From positions 3,472,001-3,536,000 of the forward strand of contig NC_016041.1 of assembly GCF_000226565.1 (NCBI RefSeq): 64,000 bases of DNA. The letters run 5' to 3'. The notes beneath the pieces were generated by a model. That model ran no database searches and had not been told where the DNA came from. It saw nothing but the letters and a program-made list of their open reading frames with translations. A program made the translations under genes and the position numbers. The stretch comes from Glaciecola nitratireducens FR1064. Lineage in GTDB: Bacteria; Pseudomonadota; Gammaproteobacteria; Enterobacterales; Alteromonadaceae. Shown here piece after piece: positions 54,728 through 62,327 of this stretch (its first letter is position 1; each line of letters starts with the position of its first letter).

Positions 54728-55349
54728 GCTTTTCTTGACTCCTCCAGCAACATTTCCCAAGCGTTTTTGCCCGTATTGTTCAACATCAATTTGAGCATCG
54801 GCATCGGCTGACCATGATTAACATTGGCGTCTACAAAATAGTGACAGTTTGGTTTTAAGCGCACACCGTATTGCCCGCCAACCATAGCAATATAATCGGT
54901 CGCATCGCGTTTAATCGGATTTGCATAAATACAAACAAAAGTATTTACATTTTCAAGGTTCTTTTTGCTGGGTACTCTGTAGCGATTGCGAGGTTTCGCT
55001 TTGACTGGATCTAGTGAAATGACCATATTGGTTCGGATGTTCAACTTGCGCAACGCTCTCATTGCTATATCTTTGGCAACGGAGCCGCCACGACTGTGTC
55101 CGACCAAGTTAATCCTGATATTCGGATTCTTAAGCTTTTGCTTAACAATGCTATGAATTATTTTTTCTTATCTAGATAACCATAATATTTAGTTTCACAA
55201 CCACCTCCCTTCGACATATCAAACGCAGCTTTTACGAGACCCATTAAATTAGTAGGTCCCCATTTGATGATACCGAAGCGCTCACGCGTTTTATCAGCGC
55301 CACCGCCAATGAAGTAGATTATCGTTGAAGCTTGTATTGTACTTCTCAC
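54724..55349 (-). pseudogene. Alpha/beta hydrolase (lipase-like), split by a one-base frameshift
   Basis: Two adjacent frames make one protein. The first (GTG 55349 to 55158) has TIIYFIGGGADKTRERFG and ends at YYGYLDKKK. The second (from about 55160 to 54724) has the nucleophile elbow VGHSRGGSVAKDIA, DPVKAKPR and a C-terminal His region. Adding one base to the run of six T (plus strand 55161-55166) joins them into about 209 residues with LDKKKIIHSIVKQKL across the join. The family is a small serine hydrolase, possibly lipase class; substrate unknown. It overlaps the chrA start by 4 bases. Its single-base loss in a homopolymer mirrors that of chrA. Confidence 0.65.
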
Positions 55350-55428
55350 TCATTAACTAACCCTAGAGTGAGAAATACTATCTCTATTTCATGAAACTTT
55401 CATGAAGATTCTTAAAAATATGAACAAG

Positions 55429-56394
55429 CTATTTAGTGGATACTTTGATACTGCCGTGAACGGTTGAAATATCGACGGTTCCTGTAGGGTTTGAAGTACT
55501 GAATTCCAACCAGCGTCTGGGCCCATATTCAGCTTTACTCTGCTCTTTATCTGTAATTTTATTTTTTATTGAGCCACCCGCATGCGCTTCAATATCAAAC
55601 CTCGCAGCAACCCCTTTTTGGAAGATAAGATCAATAGAACCGCCAACTGAGGAGGCTTCAACTCTACCGTTTTTTTGTAAATCCATAGTCACGTCAATCG
55701 AGCCATTTACCGTGTTTATGTTTACTTCAACAACTTCTTGCAAACTAAGCTCTATTTCACCATTCACAGTTTCAGCGCTAACCTCAGGGCTATCACTCTC
55801 AATCTCAATATCACCATTCACAGTGCTTAGCTTAAGTTCTTTTTTACCGCTATGCTTTCCCTTTATGTCGCCGTTAACGGTTTCTATCACTACGTCACCG
55901 TCAAGTCTTCTAGCTTTTATATCACCGTTCACCGACTCAAGACGAATGCGTCCAATCAAATCATCGACATCCATATTGCCATTAACTACTTCGGCACTGA
56001 CGCCACCATGTATACCACTTATTTCAAGCTCAGCATTGGTTGACGTATAGTCTACGCGGCTATTTACTGGCACGTGAATAACAAGGTCGTCTCCTTCTTC
56101 GCTGCCCCAGTTATTCCACCCCTGTTTGTTATTTTTTGGCTTCACATGAATAATAATTGAAGCACCATCACGCTCGAATTTAAATTCTTCCGTGTATTCA
56201 CCTAATTCGCCTGTCACGCTTACTTCATTTTTATCCCAACCAACGATCTTAGCTTTTCCATTCACATGTTCGATTTCAACGCTCCCCTTCGGCTCAGCTG
56301 CCATCGATTCATCGACGTTTTGCTTTGCGCTAGCAACGAAAGCGAGTAAGCCCAATCCAATCACTGCTGCGGTGCGACCTATTAATATTTTCAT
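55429..56394 (-). CDS. DUF4097-type beta-repeat periplasmic protein
   Basis: The 321-residue protein has a signal peptide (MKILIGRTAAVIGLG, cut near ASAKQ) and then a right-handed beta-solenoid-like series of short repeats centred on TVNGDI / SVNGDI / TVNGEI / TVNGSI. This matches the DUF4097 putative adhesin or polymer-like domain. It is probably exported to the periplasm or cell surface. It lies 48 bases downstream of the anti-sigma-like gene, so it is likely a target or accessory of the ECF sigma module. Function is not established. Confidence 0.85.
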   Translation of the reverse strand: MKILIGRTAAVIGLGLLAFVASAKQNVDESMAAEPKGSVEIEHVNGKAKIVGWDKNEVSVTGELGEYTEEFKFERDGASIIIHVKPKNNKQGWNNWGSEEGDDLVIHVPVNSRVDYTSTNAELEISGIHGGVSAEVVNGNMDVDDLIGRIRLESVNGDIKARRLDGDVVIETVNGDIKGKHSGKKELKLSTVNGDIEIESDSPEVSAETVNGEIELSLQEVVEVNINTVNGSIDVTMDLQKNGRVEASSVGGSIDLIFQKGVAARFDIEAHAGGSIKNKITDKEQSKAEYGPRRWLEFSTSNPTGTVDISTVHGSIKVSTK

Positions 56395-56442
56395 AATTAC
56401 CTCTTCTATTATTTGCTTATGTTATATGTTGCTACTTTACAC

Positions 56443-57015
56443 TTAGACACGCTTCCAGCGCGGTTCATGCACGCGTTCTATGATCATCATTTGTTGCTCA
56501 TAGACGTTCTTTAACATTTTCAGCAACGCCGAATTATTGGGCTCTTCAGACAGTGCTTTTTTAATCGCTATAGCCGCTTCATCTAATTCATCTATTTGTT
56601 GTTGCCAATTGTCTGTCACAGCAGGTTGATCTTTAAATCGAATTAATAGCGACTGTTTTTGAGCATTATGTTGCTCTGACAAAGCAGCGACTAAATTTTC
56701 ACCTTGTAGTGCTTTTCCACTTTCAAATGACATCCAGCCAACAAAAGTAATCACAGTTAGACTAGCCGCCATGGCTAACAATGGTTTTGGCTTATTGAAA
56801 AAACGTGTTTGACTGTCCGAATGAACTTGGTTTACTTTAGGGGATTGCGCTGGTGTTCGCTCTATAGCTTGCTCAATACCTTTCCATAAATCTCGCTCTG
56901 GCTGTTTTTCCAAACCTAACTTATTGATGCGATTTTCAAGGCTATTTGTATTGCCTTTGGCATCGTTTTTTTCGAGCCCTTTATCAATATTCTTTTCGTT
57001 ATCGCTACTCATCAT
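56443..57015 (-). CDS. Putative membrane anti-sigma factor
   Basis: The 190-residue protein has a charged cytoplasmic N-terminal half (about 1-78, including NRINKLGLEKQPERDLW), one membrane helix (about 79-97, LLAMAASLTVITFVGWMSF) and a helical periplasmic C-terminal part. It overlaps the ECF sigma gene by 11 bases, the usual arrangement for a cognate anti-sigma factor. There is no HxxxCxxC zinc motif. The assignment rests on position and topology, not on a recognised domain. Confidence 0.7.
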   Translation of the reverse strand: MMSSDNEKNIDKGLEKNDAKGNTNSLENRINKLGLEKQPERDLWKGIEQAIERTPAQSPKVNQVHSDSQTRFFNKPKPLLAMAASLTVITFVGWMSFESGKALQGENLVAALSEQHNAQKQSLLIRFKDQPAVTDNWQQQIDELDEAAIAIKKALSEEPNNSALLKMLKNVYEQQMMIIERVHEPRWKRV

Positions 57016-57580
57016 CCATCCACCCCTGAATTAAGCCTTTCGCTCTGTGAAACTGTGCTTTACTGGTACCGACAGCCATATTCAACATGTCTGCGATTTC
57101 TTCATGTCGATAACCTTCGATGGCGTGCAGCACAAACACCCATCTAGCTCTTTCTGGCAATTGGTAAATATATTGCTCTAAATTGGTATCGGCAATTGAG
57201 CCTTCGGCTGCTTTTTCCATGGCTGAAGTTTGCTCAATGCTAAACATTTTCTGCCACCAGCCTCGTTGCTTTCTCAAATAAGAAATAGTGACATTTGAAG
57301 TGACGCTGTGCAGCCACGTTGAAAACTGACTGTCGCCATCGAAATTCGCTAGTTTTTGCCATACCTGCACAAACACCTCTTGCGTGGCGTCTTCAGCCAG
57401 TGATTTATCCGCACATAAGCGAAAACACAGTCCATATACTCTGCCAACATGCAGTTCATACAGCTGTTTAAACGCCGCTTTGTCTCCCAACTTAGCGGCA
57501 TCAATCAATGCCTGATTCTGCTGTTTTTTATCAGCAAGAGCGTTATATTGAGTGTCGATTAGGTTTAATGTTGGGCTCAT
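57005..57580 (-). CDS. ECF-type RNA polymerase sigma factor
   Basis: The 191-residue sigma-70 family protein has region 2 (AFKQLYELHVGRVYGLCFRL, then DATQEVFVQVWQKL and STWLHSVTSNVTISYLRKQR) and region 4 (YIYQLPERARWVFVLHAIEG, HEEIADMLNMAVGTSKAQFHRAK). It is the first gene of the operon with the anti-sigma and DUF4097 genes and probably directs its own promoter. Inverted GTATGTCG motifs lie upstream. The inducing stress is unknown. Confidence 0.92.
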   Translation of the reverse strand: MSPTLNLIDTQYNALADKKQQNQALIDAAKLGDKAAFKQLYELHVGRVYGLCFRLCADKSLAEDATQEVFVQVWQKLANFDGDSQFSTWLHSVTSNVTISYLRKQRGWWQKMFSIEQTSAMEKAAEGSIADTNLEQYIYQLPERARWVFVLHAIEGYRHEEIADMLNMAVGTSKAQFHRAKGLIQGWMDDE

Positions 57581-57631
57581 ATTATTAGTGTTGTTTCTTT
57601 TTATTAGTCATTTAAGTAAATTCTTCAAAGA

Positions 57632-57696
57632 GTATGTCGCACGTAAATCTAAAAAGGTTTAAATAGAAAAAATTTATCGCTTTTTTTTCGACATAC
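57632..57696. repeat. Separated inverted repeat in the sigma/MOSC divergent promoter region
   Basis: GTATGTCG at 57632-57639 and its exact inverse CGACATAC at 57689-57696 lie 49 bases apart, between divergent ECF sigma and MOSC genes. They may be paired binding sites or promoter elements for each direction. Chance occurrence is possible for 8-base arms. Confidence 0.4.
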
Positions 57697-57826
57697 TTTA
57701 TTAATGTGAAGTGTATGCTACTTTATGAGCTATCAAGTTCGAAAGTTAAATACGCATCATGACAACGGTTCATGCCGCCCAGCAACACGTCATTTTGCAA
57801 AATAACAAAATAAGGAAAAAGCAACG

Positions 57827-58450
57827 ATGCTAGTTGACGCGCTATTTGCCGGTAAACCGCAAGCTTTTGGGCCTCGTCAATCGCCGAGTAGTATTATTAA
57901 GCAGCCTTTTGAGCAGCTTCATATCGAAATAGATGGCGCCGTAGAGGATGAACAAGGCAACAAAAAGTTGCACGGTGGTCCTGAAATGGCCATGCATCAA
58001 TATTCCCAAGAAAACTATGAGCTATTACAAAAGCAATTTCCGACGGTTGCTCATAAACTCGTTTTTGGCAGTATTGGTGAGAACATATCTGCAGGTCAAA
58101 TGAATGACAACAATGTATTTATTGGCGATACCTACCGCATTGGGTCTGTTGTCTTACAAGTAAACTCGCCGCGCGCTCCCTGCGTCAAGATTAATCAGCG
58201 CTACGGTGCCAAAAATATGGACTTGTTCATTGCTGAACACGGCATAACTGGCTGGTACTATCGAGTTATCGAAACGGGATTTATGCAGATTGGCGATGCA
58301 ATAAACCTAGAACATCGCTTACAAAATACTAGGTGTATCAGCGACATTATGCGCTTGGTGAGAAGCAAAGATACGTGTATCGCGGAGAAAGCTGACGCAA
58401 GCAAAATCAACGGCTTAGCCGCTGAATGGGTGAGAAAACTCAACAAATAA
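57827..58450 (+). CDS. yiiM: MOSC domain protein (YiiM family)
   Basis: The 207-residue protein has the MOSC domain of YiiM: KLHGGPEMAMHQYSQENY, VFGSIGENISA, and the key Cys in PRAPCVKINQRYG, followed by the 3-alpha-type C-terminal RLV. Family members take molybdenum cofactor and reduce N-hydroxylated base analogues such as 6-hydroxylaminopurine. It is a single plus-strand gene divergent from the ECF sigma gene. Confidence 0.9.
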   Translation: MLVDALFAGKPQAFGPRQSPSSIIKQPFEQLHIEIDGAVEDEQGNKKLHGGPEMAMHQYSQENYELLQKQFPTVAHKLVFGSIGENISAGQMNDNNVFIGDTYRIGSVVLQVNSPRAPCVKINQRYGAKNMDLFIAEHGITGWYYRVIETGFMQIGDAINLEHRLQNTRCISDIMRLVRSKDTCIAEKADASKINGLAAEWVRKLNK

Positions 58451-58538
58451 ATAGACCTTAGCATTCAGCCGCAGCTGTGGCCAATTGCAATAGCGAAACG
58501 TGGATGCCATTAAAATAAGGCAATGTTGTAAAAACAAA

Positions 58539-58570
58539 AACCCCATGAAGCGAGCAGCTTTATGGGGTTA
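58539..58570 (-). terminator. Terminator of the thiolase gene
   Basis: AACCCCATGAAGC and GCTTTATGGGGTT form a stem with one mismatch. On the minus strand it is followed by TTTTTGTTTTT, about 40 bases after the thiolase stop. It may serve the convergent MOSC gene as well. Confidence 0.85.
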
Positions 58571-58610
58571 TCAATTGAGTTAGTTCACTCTACATATTGT
58601 TGCGTAAGTT

Positions 58611-59795
58611 TTATGCGATTTCAAACAAACCGGCTGCACCCATACCACCACCAACACACATGGTCACGACAACATACTTAACGCCACGACGTTTGCCTTC
58701 AATTAGTGCATGACCTACAGCTCTTGCGCCCGTCATTCCATATGGATGACCAATCGAAATAGCACCACCGTTAACGTTGTAAATGTCTGGATCAATGCCT
58801 AACTTGTCTCGGCAGTATAAGGCTTGGCAAGCAAAAGCTTCATTCAATTCCCACAAACCAATATCGTTGATGGTCAAACCGTGTACTTTTAATAATTTTG
58901 GAATGGCATAAATGGGTCCAATACCCATCTCTTCTGGTTCGTTACCTGCCACCATCATTCCGCGATAAATGCCTAATGGCGCCAAACCGCGCTTTTCTGC
59001 CATTTTAGCTTCCATAACAACGCACGCTGACGCACCATCAGACAACTGGCTCGCGTTACCCGCTGTAATGCAACCGCCCTCAATGACAGGATTCAAACCT
59101 TGCAAGCTTTCTAAAGTAGTTGAAGGACGATTACCTTCATCTTTTTCTAAGGTCACTTCTTTAAATGACACTTGTTTTGTTTCTTTGTCCATAACGCCCA
59201 TAGTTGAAGTCATTGGCACTATTTCATCGTCAAACTTCCCCGCCGCCTGAGCTGCTGCTGTGCGTTGCTGCGACATTAACGCGTATTCATCCTGCGCTTC
59301 ACGTGAAATGTTAAACTTTTTCGCTACATTTTCTGCAGTAAACAACATCGGCATATAAGCATGTTCAGCTTTATCCGTTACATTTTTGTCTACGCACTTA
59401 CTCACCCATTCAAAATACTTTGCTTGGATTTCAGAAATATTTTCCTGTCCACCAGCAACGACAACATCCATGCCGTCTACCATTATCTGTTTAGCTGCCG
59501 TTGCAATTGCCATTAAGCCGGAAGAGCATTGACGATCGATAGTTTGGCCTGATGCAGAATAAGGCAGTCCAGCCGCTAAGCCTGCCAAACGAGCAACGTT
59601 TGAGCCTGCGCTACCTGCGTTTAAAACCGAACCAATAATCACATCATCAATTTCGCCACCTTCAACACCTGAGCGCTCTACTGCATGCTTTATTGCATGG
59701 GCGGTCATCGTTGGTGATTTAATGTTGTTGAACGCGCCACGATAGGCGCGACCAATTGGTGTGCGTGCGGTGGAGACAATTACGGCTTCTTTCAT
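58611..59795 (-). CDS. Thiolase (acetyl-CoA C-acetyl/acyltransferase)
   Basis: The 394-residue thiolase has the nucleophilic Cys in [10 protein letters not shown], the His in [17 protein letters not shown] and the second catalytic Cys in [12 protein letters not shown]. The full length fits the degradative or biosynthetic acetyl-CoA thiolase group; substrate chain length cannot be decided. It catalyses CoA-dependent cleavage or condensation in fatty acid or ketone metabolism. It is a single gene with its own terminator and no beta-oxidation partner beside it. Confidence 0.93.
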   Translation of the reverse strand: MKEAVIVSTARTPIGRAYRGAFNNIKSPTMTAHAIKHAVERSGVEGGEIDDVIIGSVLNAGSAGSNVARLAGLAAGLPYSASGQTIDRQCSSGLMAIATAAKQIMVDGMDVVVAGGQENISEIQAKYFEWVSKCVDKNVTDKAEHAYMPMLFTAENVAKKFNISREAQDEYALMSQQRTAAAQAAGKFDDEIVPMTSTMGVMDKETKQVSFKEVTLEKDEGNRPSTTLESLQGLNPVIEGGCITAGNASQLSDGASACVVMEAKMAEKRGLAPLGIYRGMMVAGNEPEEMGIGPIYAIPKLLKVHGLTINDIGLWELNEAFACQALYCRDKLGIDPDIYNVNGGAISIGHPYGMTGARAVGHALIEGKRRGVKYVVVTMCVGGGMGAAGLFEIA

Positions 59796-60271
59796 CGGTA
59801 AATTCCTTCAATTAGGGAGTAACAGCATGCTGACTAAAATGATTTTAACAAGGTCACCACTTCGAGCCTGCACAAGTAAACGATAATAGTGCGTTGAAAG
59901 CAGAATGATATCAAGCCAACGGCCATTTTGCTTTTTTATGTCCATTAATACTTTCAACTTATAGTGTAGATGCATTCCTTGTAGCTTGCCAAGATGACGT
60001 CTAATTGAAAAGCGCACGTTAAAACTGAGTACCTGAATCACAATGAGTATCTATACAGCGATTTATCGGCTGTGTCTTTTCATCGAGTTGTGGTTGTGGT
60101 GACCACTAATGATTGACACAAATTTATGTACAGGGTAATTTCGAGTCTCGAAAAATCGGATTTTCTGTTGCGACGATCACTATTCTAATAATGTAGTGTT
60201 GAGTGGACAAAATTAAGCAACGACTTAGTTAAAGCTAAGTTGATAAAAGTGCCATAAGATAAGGATATGCA
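59796..60271. other. Intergenic region between thiolase and YqiJ-like gene
   Basis: These 476 bases hold the divergent promoters of the thiolase and the YqiJ-like gene. A 77-codon minus-strand frame (59808-60041) is basic and low-complexity and looks like chance. Nothing else was recognised. Confidence 0.5.
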
Positions 60272-60910
60272 ATGGACAATTTCTTAGATTACATCTTCAG
60301 CTTTCCTAATATTGCTTTCACTGTTCCATTGATGATCATGATTGTTTTTTGGATATTTGCGCTCTTGGGCACAATTGACATTGAGGTACTCGATCCCAAA
60401 ATTGAATCAGAAAATTCCGACGGAAAGAGCTCATCATTTTTGGAATCTCTTGGCTTAGACGGTGTACCTTTAACCGTCGCAATAACCTTAGTGGAAATAT
60501 ATGGCTTCGTATTCGTCTATATGGCCAGAAAGTTTATCACTCCTCTGTTCGACGGTATCTTAAGTGCGACAGCTTCTGGCTTCGTCATTGCGATATTTTC
60601 ACTTATCTTAGCCATTCCTTTTGCAGCTTATACTAGCAAACCGCTAAGACGCCTTTTTGTAAGCCATAAAGCTATCGAAAAATCCGACCTTATTGGTACT
60701 TATTGTATCGTTACCACACAAAACGTGACCCAATCATTTGGCCAAGCGCGCTCTGAAGACGGCATGATTTACAGTGTCAGAACCGCTCCTGATCACCAAA
60801 TTGCAGGGGGATCGAAAGTTGTATTAATCGACTTCAACAAAGAAAATGACACATACACGGTCGTGACCGAAGCAGAACTCATGGCGATGTCATCAACACA
60901 ACATATTTAA
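60272..60910 (+). CDS. YqiJ-like inner-membrane protein with OB-fold domain
   Basis: The 212-residue protein has an N-terminal membrane helix (IAFTVPLMIMIVFWIFALLG), two more (about 70-90 and 100-125), and a soluble C-terminal OB-fold-like domain (about 140-200, SDLIGTYCIVTTQNVTQSFGQA, GSKVVLIDF). This fits the YqiJ / NfeD-related group, which normally works beside a flotillin (YqiK) in membrane organisation. No flotillin gene is adjacent here. It is a single gene ending in a strong terminator. Confidence 0.75.
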   Translation: MDNFLDYIFSFPNIAFTVPLMIMIVFWIFALLGTIDIEVLDPKIESENSDGKSSSFLESLGLDGVPLTVAITLVEIYGFVFVYMARKFITPLFDGILSATASGFVIAIFSLILAIPFAAYTSKPLRRLFVSHKAIEKSDLIGTYCIVTTQNVTQSFGQARSEDGMIYSVRTAPDHQIAGGSKVVLIDFNKENDTYTVVTEAELMAMSSTQHI

Positions 60911-60919
60911 TTTAGACAA

Positions 60920-60947
60920 AAAAAACACCGCGCAATGCGGTGTTTTT
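60920..60947. terminator. Bidirectional terminator between YqiJ-like gene and rplI
   Basis: ACACCGC and GCGGTGT pair around a 5-base loop with A-run on the left and T-run on the right. It suits termination of both the plus-strand YqiJ-like gene and the minus-strand rpsF-rpsR-rplI operon. Confidence 0.92.
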
Positions 60948-60989
60948 AATCTTCAAACGACACTCAGGAAAGGAGTGTTGTATCAGCTA

Positions 60990-61442
60990 TTAAGCCTCTT
61001 GGATAATTACCAATTTAACTGATGTCATTACTTCTGAATGCAGTTGAATATCGATTTCGAATTCACCTGTTTCACGTAAAGTACCAGTAGGTAATTTAAC
61101 TTCTGCTTTAGTAATCTCAACGCCAGCTGCAGTAATTGCATCAGCGATATCACGAGTACCAACAGAACCGAACAATTTGCCTTCATCACCAGCAGGAGAT
61201 GCGATAGTTACCGCTGCAAGAGCAGACAGTTTATCAGCACGTGCTTGTGCAGCAGCTAATTGCTCAGCAATTTTTGCTTCCAACTCAGCGCGACGTTGTT
61301 CAAATTTCTCAACGTTAGCTTTAGTTGCTGGAACCGCTTTTTGCTGTGGGAATAAAAAGTTACGTGCGTAACCTGATTTTACTGTGACTTGGTCACCTAG
61401 ACCGCCTAAGTTGGCGACTTTGTCTAGTAGTATGATTTCCAT
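60990..61442 (-). CDS. rplI: 50S ribosomal protein bL9
   Basis: The 150-residue protein has the bL9 N-terminal domain ([35 protein letters not shown]), the long connecting helix (about 45-75) and the C-terminal rRNA-binding domain ([15 protein letters not shown]). It is last in the rpsF-rpsR-rplI operon. Confidence 0.98.
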   Translation of the reverse strand: MEIILLDKVANLGGLGDQVTVKSGYARNFLFPQQKAVPATKANVEKFEQRRAELEAKIAEQLAAAQARADKLSALAAVTIASPAGDEGKLFGSVGTRDIADAITAAGVEITKAEVKLPTGTLRETGEFEIDIQLHSEVMTSVKLVIIQEA

Positions 61443-61463
61443 CTTGCTACCTCTTTGCCAATC

Positions 61464-61691
61464 TTATTTATGAGAGTCTGTATATGGTAACAATGCTAAA
61501 AAGCGCGCACGCTTGATTGCAGTTGCTAACTGACGCTGATATTTAGCGCTAGTACCAGTAATACGGCTAGGAACGATCTTGCCACTTTCAGTTATGTAAT
61601 TTTTCAACATCGGGATGTCTTTATAATCAATAACTTCTGCGCCTTCAGCTGAAAAACGGCAAAATTTACGACGTCTAAAAAAACGAGCCAT
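61464..61691 (-). CDS. rpsR: 30S ribosomal protein bS18
   Basis: The 75-residue basic protein starts [17 protein letters not shown] and contains [17 protein letters not shown] and the RNA-binding [20 protein letters not shown]. It overlaps the rpsF stop by one base. The primosomal gene priB, which lies between rpsF and rpsR in E. coli, is absent. Confidence 0.98.
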   Translation of the reverse strand: MARFFRRRKFCRFSAEGAEVIDYKDIPMLKNYITESGKIVPSRITGTSAKYQRQLATAIKRARFLALLPYTDSHK

Positions 61692-62119
61692 TATGCGTCT
61701 CCTTCTTCTGATTTAGCTTCTTCCGGTGCAGCTTTGTCTTCTGTTGAAGCTGGTGCATCGTAAGATTTTTCATCACGTGGTGGTCTACGATCTTCACGGC
61801 GTTCTTCTTTAGCCATTGGAGACTGTTCTGAAACAGCTTCTTTAAGGCGCATAACTAGGTTACGTAGAATAATGTCGTTGAAACGGAAAGCAGTTTCTAA
61901 TTCTTCAACAGCTTCAGCAGTTGCTTCAGCGTTAATAAGAACATAATGAGCTTTATGAAGTTTTTCGATTGGATATGCCAATTGACGGCGACCCCAATCT
62001 TCCATACGGTGGATTTTTCCGCCGTCTTGCTCAAGGATACCAGTGTATTTTTCAATCATGCCTGGCACTTGTTCACTCTGATCAGGGTGAACCATGAATA
62101 CGATTTCGTAATGTCGCAT
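61691..62119 (-). CDS. rpsF: 30S ribosomal protein bS6
   Basis: The 142-residue protein has the bS6 fold: [41 protein letters not shown] and [20 protein letters not shown] charged C-terminal tail rich in Glu, Asp and Arg extends past the core. It is first in the ribosomal operon. The bS6-bS18 pair binds leader RNA to repress its own operon in many bacteria; the 84-base leader here contains a CCG near the ribosome site but I cannot confirm the structure. Confidence 0.98.
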   Translation of the reverse strand: MRHYEIVFMVHPDQSEQVPGMIEKYTGILEQDGGKIHRMEDWGRRQLAYPIEKLHKAHYVLINAEATAEAVEELETAFRFNDIILRNLVMRLKEAVSEQSPMAKEERREDRRPPRDEKSYDAPASTEDKAAPEEAKSEEGDA

Positions 62120-62203
62120 TATTGCTCCTTACGGTTGTAGTCTCGCGTAGTGAAGTCGTCTACATGGAGACAAGGAACTGAGATGTTGACTTCAAGGGCG
62201 CGC

Positions 62204-62232
62204 ATTATACATAGACAACGTTTGTGCGACAA
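62204..62232 (-). promoter_or_regulatory. Sigma-70 promoter of rpsF-rpsR-rplI
   Basis: On the minus strand TTGTCG (-35, 62227-62232) is followed after exactly 17 bases by a consensus TATAAT (-10, 62204-62209). Transcription would start about 75-80 bases upstream of the rpsF ATG. Confidence 0.75.
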
Positions 62233-62327
62233 GCATTTTTAGCTAGGTGCTGCTGTTTTATTGAACATTGATCTTAGCGAAGGTAAATACACCGTTATTA
62301 TGACTAACATAAGAACCAAAGAAACCC

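Noticed and set aside
59808-60041. 77-codon minus-strand frame downstream of the YqiJ promoter region
   Set aside because: Basic, low-complexity product with no domain and no good ribosome site; probably chance.
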